From contig JAAMPI010000246.1 of assembly GCA_013054445.1 (NCBI GenBank), positions 1-48,013 on the forward strand: 48,013 bases of DNA, in the 5' to 3' direction. Origin of the DNA: Cudoniella acicularis (lineage: Eukaryota > Ascomycota > Leotiomycetes > Helotiales > Helotiaceae). This document shows, piece after piece, positions 10,488 through 21,161 of the stretch (positions are counted from its first letter, which is position 1; every line of letters starts with the position of its first letter). Below the pieces are notes generated by a model. It saw only the letters and a program-made list of their open reading frames with translations. It searched no databases and was not told the DNA's origin. The translations under genes and the position numbers were made by a program.

Positions 10488-10612
10488 GATGGGTACCCGT
10501 GGGTAGGAGTAAGGAGAGTTACTCCTACCCGCGGTATACCCATGTACGGGTACCCATCTACGGATAGACCCGCGGGTAGGTGGGTATACCCGTGGGTTAC
10601 CAAGAACCCGTA
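10488..10612. repeat. Nested inverted repeats built on GGGTACCC/ACCCGCGGGT motifs
   Basis: The 12-bp arms GGGTAGGAGTAA (10501-10512) and TTACTCCTACCC (10519-10530) form a perfect hairpin with a 6-nt loop. Outside them GATGGGTACCCGT (10488-10500) pairs with ACGGGTACCCATC (10546-10558). More ACCCGCGGGT-type units follow to 10612. This looks like the end or remains of a fold-back or MITE-like element that truncated the CorA-like frame. Confidence 0.7.
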
Positions 10613-10619
10613 TAAAAAT

Positions 10620-12863
10620 GAAGATATACTTTTATTTAATCTTTTAATTACTTTCCTAATTATTCTCCTAATTATTTCTCCTAATTACCTTTCTTATACT
10701 CTACTAGTATATCTTCCTGGCGCGTACCCTCCTGGCGCGTACCCTCCTCGTGTACACCCTCCTCCTTCGCACGCACTCTTCCCTAAAAGTCCCCTCTTCG
10801 CTCGTACTAAGTGAGTCATTAATTTTAAAAAGTTATAGAGAGAGTTAATAACTGGGAAAGTTGGGATCTAAGAGTTAATAGAGAGTTTTAGGTGGTCATA
10901 GACAGTGTGCGGAAGAATTAGAGTAAATCAACTTCGCTCTATTGAATCGAATTTTCTCGGCCGAGAAACCCTTTTTTCTCCTTAGAACTCAAGCTTCTTT
11001 GTCGCCGCTCAATTCTTTTCCTCTATCTAGTACGATTAGTGGGAGCTATAACTTTTGAAGTATTTTCTTAATTAGTTCGAAATACAGATGTTTTACCCGT
11101 TACCTTCTGTTCGGACTGTCCCTCGAATTCTTTAGCCTTCTCCTACAAGTATGCTTTTTCTAATTGTGTTAAGCACTTCTTTCACATCTTCGTAAGGGTT
11201 TCCAGTCTTTCCGGCTCGTGAATACTTCAAATTACAGCAAAGGGGAAATTTAAATTTTCGTTTTCTCAACATCCCTAACTTCAATATTCATCTATCGTCA
11301 ATTTGACTAAGAGGCTTACCCCTTTGTTCACTCACTAATATAACAGCATTAAGCAGAAAGTATAGGTGTTGAAATTCTAAAATATATGCCTGCATGCGCT
11401 TTCCATTAAAATCTAAATATGTTATTATATATATTTATTGCTCCTCTAGACTTTAATACTACTGCAAGAGCAAGGGATAAAATCCATAGACTTGTGAGCC
11501 AAAATTGTATCATCTTGGCATTCTGTTACTTGACTGTTAGAAGTTATAAGGGCTTGAGGTTCTGAAGGATTAGTATCAAACGGGTTACTCGTATGCGGCC
11601 TCCTAGTCTTTCGAGCCACTAGATAGCATGTGCTTAACAAATTTGCGAGAGATATGAGGACCCCGAAGATTAATGCCACGCAATTTTAAATCACATTTTC
11701 GTCATTACTATTGTTGTCTAGGCCCTCTATTAAAGTCGTAACGTCCACAGGTATACAACACTAAGCCTAATACAAGCTTACACCTCGAAACTCTTCTATT
11801 GTCTTGAGCCTGCCGAACACGCTTTCAACTCTTCGACAGCACAGGACTCCCAGGACGCAAGGCCCAGGACCTTGCAATTACCTTATAATTTGTTCATGAG
11901 GAACGAATTACAACGCAATCCCGTTCGCCGTCCTCCCTGAAGCATGAATAGATGAACACTTTAGCTTCATTGAGGAAAATTCATGACATACCCGAAACCG
12001 AAGATCTTGGCCTCCAGGTCCTGTAGACTGTTGCACGGGTTAATATCTCATGGTCTTCGTTTACCTTCTTTTTATTTACTCTATAATTGGATTGAAGGTT
12101 TTACGCCACTTCTTCATAAAAGAAAATTTGCAATTGCGCAGGTAATATTTATATATTGAACACTATTTGCACCGTTGAAATGTCAACAATTTTTCCTTAG
12201 CGAATCAAACTTACCAAATTTGCACCTTTAAGAAGTACGGAGGTGTTGTGAAAGGAGGTTTTTTCCCTTCTTTTGGCAACAAAAAGCTTGGACCAACTCC
12301 AGTGCCATTAGGCGAGAAGAAAGGGGAAAGCTTTCTCTCGGTCGCCTGCACGAAAACCTTCCATGTTAGATTCGTATTTAATTTTTTTTTTAAGTGTCAA
12401 TAAAGATCCGATATTTAATCATTGAAATCTATTTATTAAATGGATAACTCGACTATATTTTTCAATAAACAAAAGTTCTATTTCTGCTATAGAAATTCTA
12501 CAGGTCTGGTACTCGAGGGAAGACTTACCACTTAATTGGATGCCGCACGAAGCACAACTTTCCTCTAAAAAAGTGCTCCAAAATTGTGTACCCCGTAGGA
12601 TCTATTCCGCAAGCAGGGATCGAAGCGGGGTCAACCACTTTTCCAAGGCTCCCCTGCACACCCCCCTTCGGCGAAAACACCCCCGTACTGGCATCCCGCA
12701 TATGGAACAAGGACCTCGCCACGAGCTCGATCAATGATTGGCGCTTTGGGGAGATTCGTTGCGGCTTTATGCATGCACCGGGTTTGAATTTCTAATTCCC
12801 ATTTTCCCCCTCAATTCTTTATTCTGCAAACACCTGGAACTCAATTCAAAAGCCAGTGCAATA
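10620..12863. other. AT-rich gene-poor stretch
   Basis: Long AT-rich DNA. It contains a 15-bp tandem repeat (listed separately) and a minus-strand 77-codon frame at 11446..11679 with one hydrophobic segment, which I cannot assign. The last 300 bases serve as the amidase upstream region. No RNA gene seen. Confidence 0.5.
10716..10760. repeat. Tandem repeat, 15-bp unit, three copies
   Basis: CCTGGCGCGTACCCT at 10716-10730 and 10731-10745 is exact. A third copy at 10746-10760 is degenerate. Confidence 0.85.
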
Positions 12864-14719
12864 ATGTCAAACACAACATGGCAAGAGACCGCTTTGAAAA
12901 TCAGAGAACATCGTGACGAAACACTGTCAAAGATCGATCCTGCTATCTCCAATCTGCCAGAAACGCTCTCAACTCGGGTCATTGATGTTCCCAGAACACT
13001 GCTTACTACCGAAGAAATCGCAATTACAGAGCACCCTCTCGAACTCCTAATTGCCTCCCTGGCAAATGGTGAACTCACTTCTGTAGCTGTCACCAACGCC
13101 TTTCTTCGACGGGCAGCGATCGCTCAAAAGCTTGCAAGTATAACCCTCATCTTCAAGGCCACAGCCTAATTTTCGCAGACAAACTGCGTTTACGAGCTTC
13201 TCCCCACACGCGCTCTCTCCCGCGCACAAGAACTCGATGCAGCATTCTCAAAAGGTGGTCCAGTTGGGCCCCTTCACGGCCTCCCTATCAGTGTGAAAGA
13301 ACACATCGGAATAAAAGGACTATCGAACACTGCCGGATTCGTCGGATGGGAAAACAGAAAGAACAGCGACGACTCAAATATTTTGAAGATCTTGCTTGAG
13401 GCCGGTGCTGTACTTTATGTCAGAACCACAGAGCCGCAGGGTCTTATGGCTCTCGAAACTTGCAGCAATATCACAGGAATAACCACAAATCCACACAACA
13501 CCAGCCTCACGCCTGGAGGTTCTTCAGGTGGCGAGGCCGCATTGATAGCGTTGGGTGGGAGTGTTTTAGGAATTGGTTCTGATATTGGTAGGTTTTCAAA
13601 ACTTAACATCTCGATTCGATCAATTTGGACACTGACATTTTTTAAGGCGGCAGTATTCGATCGCCTGCAGCAAATTGTGGTATCTATGGTCTCAAACCCA
13701 CACCTGGACGACTTCCCGTCATTGGACTTGCAGCTTGTATGATTGGCTGCGAGATGATCACAGGCACGATTGGTCCAATGAGTAGAACTCTAGAAGGTCT
13801 TGATCTGTTCATGAAAGTGGTACTGAGTTCCAAGCCATGGACAAAGGATCTCAGTTTACATCAGATGCCTTGGGGACCAACTGATCTTTCCTCGATCCAA
13901 GAATTACCCAAGAGGAAGCTCACGATTGGTGTAATGTTGGATGATGGTGTTGTGAAACCCTCACCACCAGTCTTGAGGGCATTGGAGGAAGTTGTTGAGA
14001 AATTGAAGCTGATTCCAGATATTGAGGTCGTGAGTTGGAAGCCGTACAAACATGATTATGGTATAGAGATTTTGGTGAGTTTAAACCTGCGTCTTATGGG
14101 AAATTACGCTAACCTAAACAGAAAAAGCTATATGCCCCCGATGGAGGCGAAGGTTTCTTTGATGCACTGAAGACCTCTGGAGAACCGTGTGATCCTCTCC
14201 TTGCCTGGATACTTCGAGACCAACCCGGGATCGAGACACTTGATCATTATGGTGTACGACATTGGACCATGGAACGGGAAATCTTCCGCTATGAGTATTT
14301 ACAAGGTTGGTTTCTCAATCCATTTCCTGGCATTTATACTGATTCTCCCCTCAGAATGGAATAATACTGCTCCAGAAATGGACATCATACTTTGCCCTGT
14401 TGGACCTCTTCCAGCGCCACCACTTGGGACTTCACGATATTGGGGATATACATCCATCTGGAACCTCCTTGATTACCCGGGGGTCGTTTTCCCTGTTACA
14501 AAAGTCAATCAAGAACTGGATAAAAAGGATGACACTTATGTGCCGAGAAATGAGATGGACAAGTTTTATCACGATAATTATGATGTCAATCAGCAGAAAG
14601 ATGCTCCGGTTGCGCTTCAAATTGTTGCGAAAAAGATGGAGGACGACAAGACGATTCAATCATTAAAAGTTATCACGAAGCTCATCGGGCTACCATTTGT
14701 GGATTGTTTGAAGGCCTGA
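12864..14719 (+). CDS. Amidase (acetamidase/fatty-acid-amide-hydrolase family)
   Basis: Five exons: 12864..13133, 13179..13587, 13647..14074, 14122..14305 and 14355..14719, giving 551 aa, the usual length for fungal acetamidases. The first intron has a GC..AG border (GCAAGT donor); the others are GT..AG. All phases agree. The amidase-signature triad is present: Lys about 130 (ISVKEH), Ser about 206 in GGSSGGE, and the nucleophile Ser about 229 in DIGGSIRSP, which spans the second intron. The spacing matches the family. The enzyme hydrolyses C-N amide bonds, releasing ammonia or an amine. The substrate is not readable from sequence; no signal peptide, so probably cytosolic. It is followed in the same direction by an MFS transporter 1.1 kb downstream. 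Confidence 0.92.
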
Positions 14720-15826
14720 GTGCTTAAAAAGTAACAGAACAATTTTCTATAGACAATTGTTCAAAATCTCAATAAAGTTCCACACTCTTAACCTCCATTC
14801 ACTTCAACCTTTGCACTTTCTTCCCAATTTGGTCTGGTTTTCAAGATATTTTCCAGACATGTGAAACTTCTAGGTTCTCCTAAATCTTACCCCTACTATT
14901 TTGCAGTAACAGACGATAACCGTTGCCTCGAGTGACATCTTTGTTTGCTTCCCAATAACTCAGGTTTCATCAGTTTGAAATCGTCTCAAACGGTCGATTC
15001 GATGCATTGTTGAAGCGGCCATCACCCCATTTCACGGCCAAGACCATGGCAACCTACAACAACCTGCTTTAGCCAGTAGGATAGTTTCCCCTTTCCGCCG
15101 GTGGGCTACCGGTCGGAGGCGGGCAGATTTCATCAGGAGGCCCACGGACCTGGGACCCCCATCTAAATCTCAAGCCAATGAACCATTGAATTCGACCTCC
15201 CGAAGGATTTTTGCACGGCATACCATTTTCGCCAGAACTGGGGTTTTCCGTGAGACAATTCACGAGCAAGTTCTTTCAGGCATAATCTACATGGGGGTCA
15301 TATGCCGGCCTGCGGCAAGGTTGTGCCTTTTCCGTGACTCGCTCGCATTGCCGTTTCATCACCTATCAAGCTGCATCTAACCCCAGAATTTGCTGCTCAA
15401 GGTTGCATTCTGCAGCTCTCAATATTGTTTTCTTCACTGCTTGAAGGAAGATGTCCGTTCGCCCGCATTTCTCTGACATTTTCATGAGACGATGTTTTCG
15501 CGTCGACTTGCGAGTTTATTAACTGATATCAATTGTGGGTTTTATGGCTTTATACGGACAATAACACTCGTCCACGAGTTTCTTGGGGATTTTAGAAAAC
15601 GGACCTCATCTTGTTGGACCAAGCTGGTAAGAAAATAGCGGGGAATCCAAACATGGGGCATCCACCAGGGCATTCTTCGTCCCACAGCGCGGTAGGCCAA
15701 CCGAATGAACTTATTTATTTAGCCTAATAGCAGTCTTCTTCTCGTTTATTACTTCCTTCGTTACTGCATTCTTTTCTTTTCCAACCACCTTCCAGAATTT
15801 AGCATTTTTTGTGTGACATAGATCAG
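14720..15826. other. Intergenic, 1.1 kb
   Basis: 3' flank of the amidase and upstream region of the MFS gene. Pyrimidine-rich DNA precedes the start. No gene recognised. Confidence 0.5.
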
Positions 15827-17749
15827 ATGGCAGAGAACGTTTCACAGAGTCATGACGGCGGCTTGCATGAGACCCCTATTCCAGGCACCGTTCACCTGGT
15901 CGATCTCGAGGGGACCATGCGAACGAGGCATGACAAAGATAAGAAAGACATTGTATTGATCCCACCTCCTTCCAGCCATCCAGACGATCCCTTGAACTGG
16001 TCGCCTAAACGCAAAGCTATCGCTACTGCTTGTGTCTGCTTGTAAGCTAAGGTTGTATCTAGTTTTGCCATGGACTCGCTGACATTTTACTCAGGTATAC
16101 CCTGGCTGTCGGATTCCCTTCAGCGGCCATTTATTCTGTTCTTGTTCCCATTTCCATGAACACTGGCATTTCGGTATCTACACTTAACGATGGCACTGGT
16201 TACATGTTCTTGTTCTTTGGCTGGGGTTGCGCATTTTGGCAGCCATTGGCACTTCAGGTACTTTAACGTCGTGGATTCTCTTCTGCCAGAGCTAACTATG
16301 ATTCAGTACGGAAAACGTCCAGTTTACCTATTCTCCCTTCTAGGTAAGTCTCCAATCTCTAAATGTCAAGATCGCAATATTGTCATTCCCAGGCCTAACC
16401 GCTGGTAGCTACTCTTGGATTCACAATGTGGGGACCATATGCAAAGACAAACGGACAATGGATAGCTTCAAAAATCTTGCAGGGCTTTTTTGGTGCGCCA
16501 ATTGAGTCCCTCTGCGAAATATCCATGACAGATATTCATTTCACACACAATCGAGGATCATATATGACATTATATGCTTTCTTCTTGGCTGGGAGCAACT
16601 ACGTTGCTCCTGTACTTGCAGGCTTCATTGCTGATGGTCAAGGCTGGAGATGGGTTCTGGTAAATACCTGACTTGCACAGTTGGATTGTTTCTTGCTAAC
16701 AAATTCAGTACTGGTGCGCAATTTTCTTGGGCTTAGTATTTGTCATTTTGTTTTTCTTCATGGAAGAGACCAACTACGATCGACCAGCGCAGAGTCTCAA
16801 TGCCGTTATGGACGAAGCATCGAGCGACAACGAGCAAAGCACACAAACAGAGAAAGTCGTCGAATCAGGAGAAATTCAGGAGTCAACAACTACCCAAGCC
16901 AATCAAGCAGTCGAGGGTGTTTCCACGAAGACCTTCCTCCAGAAGCTTAGCCTCAAAGACAAGCCAAGACCTTTCAAGCAATTTATCTTCACCCTTAAAC
17001 AACCATTCATCTTCTTCACCTTCCCAGTGGTCGTCTACGCTGGCTTCGCATACGGTTCCAGTTTGGTGTGGTTCAATGTTCTCAACGCCACCGCATCCCT
17101 GATTCTCAGCAGCCCCCCATACAACTTTAAGGCTTCAATGGTCGGATTATCTTACCTTTCACCCTTCCTTGGCTCTTCACTTTCTACAATCTGGAGTGGT
17201 ATGCTGGGTGACAAAATTATCCTTGCACTCGCTCGTCGTCACAACGGTCGCATGGAGCCGGAAGACCGTCTGTGGCTCTTCACATTAACTGCGCTCTTCT
17301 GCCCAGTTGGACTCATTCTGTGGGGAGTAGGAGCTGCGCACGGGATCCATTGGTTCGGACTCATTGTTGCCACCTTCATCCTGGCTGCTAGTATCTTCAT
17401 TGCCATCCCAACTTCCTGCAATTACGCGATTGATTCATACCAACAGTTGGGTGGCCAAGCAATGGTTACTGTCATCATTGTCCGCAACACCATGAGCTTT
17501 GCCATTAACTATGGGTAAGTTTTCCAACCTGTTAAGCAGAGAAATTGAAACTAATTTGCGCACAGAATTACACCTTGGATCACCAATACTGGCTTGCAAA
17601 ACACCTTCATCGCCGCTGCCTTCATCTCCATGGCGCAGTCTTTGGTCTTCCTTATCTTTGTCAAGTGGGGTAAACAGATGCGAATTGCGAGCAAGGATCG
17701 ATACTGGAAAATGGTTAATGAAAGCGCTGCTTTGGGTGTAACACATTGA
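15827..17749 (+). CDS. MFS transporter (Hol1/DHA1-like)
   Basis: Six exons: 15827..16041, 16095..16257, 16307..16343, 16409..16659, 16709..17514 and 17566..17749; 551 aa, all splice phases consistent. The start at 15827 gives a hydrophilic N-terminus ending in the fungal MFS signature DDPLNWSPKRK just before the first membrane helix. It is followed by helices 1-6, including YGKRPVYLFS, the loop between helices 2 and 3. A polar cytosolic loop (about residues 265-310) comes next, then helices 7-12. This layout fits proton-coupled drug or small cation exporters and importers of the DHA1 group, located in the plasma membrane. Substrate unknown. Its position after an amidase makes uptake or export of a related compound possible, but that is inference. 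Confidence 0.9.
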
Positions 17750-18337
17750 TGATTGTTTACAATGGCGTTGGTGTAGATACGGATGGCATTACGAAGAGGG
17801 AAGATTGAAATTTGAAAGTTGTTGTATATAAAGGCGAGAATTAATGCGGACGACCAATGGACACGAGTGCCACCCCAACATGTAGAATCGTGGGAATGTG
17901 CGTGGACTCGCCGCAGAACACCGACGACGCTCGTCCTCAGCCTAGATAATTATTTAAAGTCCGACCCTTCAAGTGACTATCTATCTTAATGTGTGGCCGT
18001 CTTTTCCAGTACAGTTGCCTTTCCGAGACCGCTAATACCATAGTCTGCCGATTCGAGTCTCTCCCACTTCAAGTGTCTCACCTACCATGGGTGGTTTTCC
18101 AATGTATATTTATTATTTCTCCAAAGCTGAACCGAGAAGAGTGATCATTTCGTGATGTGTTGAAACTTTTCCATAGCATTTAACGTCAAAATGCAAGTTC
18201 ATACAACATATGGTGACGCGCCAGGCACCGAAAATTCCATTTTACATCTCAGAATCTCTACCTAACTGACATTAACCTTCGTTCAAATTCGCAACCGTTT
18301 ATCTCGTACATTGCCATTAGAACCCTTCTTCAACCCC
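17750..18337. other. Intergenic between convergent genes
   Basis: 3' flanks of the MFS gene (plus) and the rhodopsin-like gene (minus). No further feature recognised. Confidence 0.5.
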
Positions 18338-19578
18338 CTACACACCTGTACCAATCTCCTCTTCACTTATATCCTGTATCTCAACCTTATATCCCTTCTG
18401 TACAGTGATTCCGCGCAAATCTACTGGATGTTCCAAATCGTTCAATTCCAATGCCACCTCACTGCCTTGTGAATCCGTTTCCATCACCTTTTTCTTCCCA
18501 TGAATCTCATTGTAAGTCGCTGAGCGTGGCCATGCTGTGTTTTCCGTCTCTTGGGGTTTGGTCGTGCGTGAGGTGAAAGCAAATGCCTTTCGCCAAGATT
18601 TGGGAACAACTGCCACGATAATAACACGAACGGTTGGCAGACAAGCACACATGATGCCAACTGAAGGCTCGATGATTGACCAAATGAAGCCAGGTTGGAA
18701 ATCGAAGGTGGGATCCTTGCTGTCAAGTGACAGCATCGAGGTGATAAGGCGAGTCGTAGCTGCTGCACAATCACTGGGAAATATCAGTCGCATTCTTCCT
18801 TCCTAATGACCACAGTGACTTACAAGAGACCAAGAACGAAGATAAGTGTCAATCCAACTTTTTGACCCATGGGTAATTGAAGTTTCCACACCATCGGTAC
18901 AGGAAGAACCCAAATTATCATGTCGGTGGTAATATTGACAACCGCATAGCCAATTGCAAAGTTTCGAAAATCAAAGCATTTGCCTTCACTGGTCCAGAAT
19001 GCGCTGATTGGGTAGCAGTTGAATATACCCATGAAAAGCATAATCAAAGTCCAAACCCCAACAATGGCCATAAGGGTATGAACAACGACGAGGAAGCGCT
19101 TGCTAAGAAAAATGCGCTTGTATAGAAACAGGAGGGAGAATTTAATCATAGGGGGTGACAGAATGTAGAAGATTTGTTCGAAGTATAGCAATTCGAGGAA
19201 GGTTGCAACATCCGCTTTGGCGACGACTTCAATATGTTTCCCAAGGCCATGTTTTATACCTATTTACCTGTTAGTTGGGGAATTGGTTGAATGCTGACAA
19301 CTGCCTACATAGTATTGTGAGTATGTAGAGCACCCAGACACATGACTAAAGAAAGGTGGTTAGCAAACGATAGAGAAGAAGTTTTGCGGATATCATGTTC
19401 TTACCATAGCTGCCAAGATAAAATAGTCATCCGCCGACCATGATATTTTCTTCACCTTCCGGGCAGTAAAGCGTAAAATGACTGTTATTGTTGCAAGAGT
19501 GATGAATATCGAGTTTGTCACAATGACTTCCTCACTGCGGTCTTCGCTCAAGAATTCTGGACTCAACTCTGTCGACAT
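18338..19578 (-). CDS. Fungal rhodopsin-domain integral membrane protein
   Basis: Four exons: 19405..19578, 19309..19345, 18824..19259 and 18338..18773; 360 aa with all phases agreeing. The N-terminus is extracellular. The first helix is followed by RKVKKISWSADDYFILAAM, the usual mark of this family. KHGLGKHIEVV sits in the first loop after the second intron. Further helices carry KFSLLFLYKRIF and a WVLPVPMVWKLQLP segment, giving seven helices in total, then a charged cytosolic tail of about 90 residues. Family members are plasma-membrane proteins, mostly of unknown role; some PTH11-like relatives act in surface sensing. The retinal-binding Lys typical of true opsins is not evident. Confidence 0.9.
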
Positions 19579-21161
19579 GATTGAAATGTAAAATACAATC
19601 CAACAACTCTTTCAGTATACAAACCGCTGCTTAGAGAAAGACAACTCTCTTATGAACTCGTAAACATATTGCCAGAAAAACATGTATAGATGCGGCGCAT
19701 CAATTGCGGCAATGCAAGTCCATCTACCGTCAGGAGCCAATCGGCCAAAAGTCACTTCTCTCTACCGAAGTCGGGATCACCGTTTGAAATAGTGCCTTGA
19801 AACCGATGGAATGTAGGGGACCCCAGTGATAAGTTCAAATGGCCGCATGGTTGTCGGAATCTTGTCGAGACAAGCGCAACCCTATGTGATAGCTAAGATA
19901 TGACTAACCGTGTCTTTCAGAGGTTCGTGTTAATAAAAAAGCGCGATAAGCAGAGGTGTAATTCCCAGCTTAGGGACCATGCGCGAATCGTCCGATTTCC
20001 AGATTGATACCGGTACCGCAGGCACTCAGCATGAACGTTTTTCTCCTTTCCCATGTATCTTTTGGGAAGGTGTTTCGCGACTCATGGGTAGTTGAATATC
20101 GAGAGAACCTTCTCAGTCGGATGTTTTTTCTCTCTTGTTCCGACGCCTCTCCAATTGAGCCCTGTATACACGCTGAAGCGTTAATATTGAGCTTTGACGG
20201 TATTCTAGAAATGGGTAATTTCCTGCGGCTGGTACGCGGCCTGGGGATGTCTTAGCAGGGACAAGGTTGCTCGACGATGGCCGGCGGCCCCACAATCCGG
20301 GTGCACGTCCTTGGAACGGCCACCCTCCTCGAGGCGAGTGGCGCCGCTTTATCTGCAGTCCTCCAGACAGGCCTCACAGGCTGGGTTGCGCGGAGGCTGG
20401 TTTACGCCTCGAACTTGGTGCGGCACAAAAAAATGTGAGATCGCCGATCCAAAGATACTTTTGACCTATTCTACACAAAATCTGCATCTACTTGCTGAAA
20501 AGTTATAAACTCAGCTCTACGATTATAAAACTTCCCACCACAGTAGCTTTATTATGGCTTAACTGTTAACATTCCTTCCTTCAGAGAGCGCGTTGTATTC
20601 AGTCCCGAGACATTTATCCAACTCCACGATCCCTCCCTTGTAAGGTGCATTATGCAAATGGCATCAAAAGTTTCAGTAACCCAGTAACTCTGAAAACAAC
20701 AAAAACTTTGAAAAGTACTAAAATAGTATATTCCGATGTGCCAGGATCAGCCTGCTTCTTAGACTACAAAATAATGTCCAGAAACCGCGAAATATTACTG
20801 TCTGAGATCAAGTTCGTGAAATGATACCCGTGCAGGGGCACTGCCCCCTGAATCTCGAAGCTAACACGTGATCCCCTAAATCGCAATCGCATTTCGCCAA
20901 CACAATACCAAGACGATTAACACTCATTCATTCTCATCCCAATATTAGGAAAAGTGCAAAACAGCGCGTAGAGTACTTATGAAATGCCAAAAAGTGCTCA
21001 ACCATCTCGATGGACTAGAGCTGGGGAGAGATGGGCGTTGGCACCAAAAAATGTTCCACAACAGCTCAGGGACTTTGGCAACAAGTCTTCAGCAATTCCT
21101 CTGAGCGGAGTTTTCATTTCAGTTATTCTACTGCGAAGACATCATGGTCTTTCTAATCCAT
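19579..21161. other. Intergenic, 1.6 kb
   Basis: Upstream of the rhodopsin-like gene and downstream of the regulator gene. Open frames are short and resemble nothing known. A single CACGTG lies near 20865. No repeat or RNA gene recognised. Confidence 0.5.

Noticed and set aside
10395..10814. 139-codon plus-strand open frame
   Set aside because: Its sequence is a translation of the palindromic and 15-bp tandem repeats; no protein character.
12600..12640. B-box-like CTTCGATCCC on the minus strand upstream of the amidase
   Set aside because: No cloverleaf and no A-box at the right distance.
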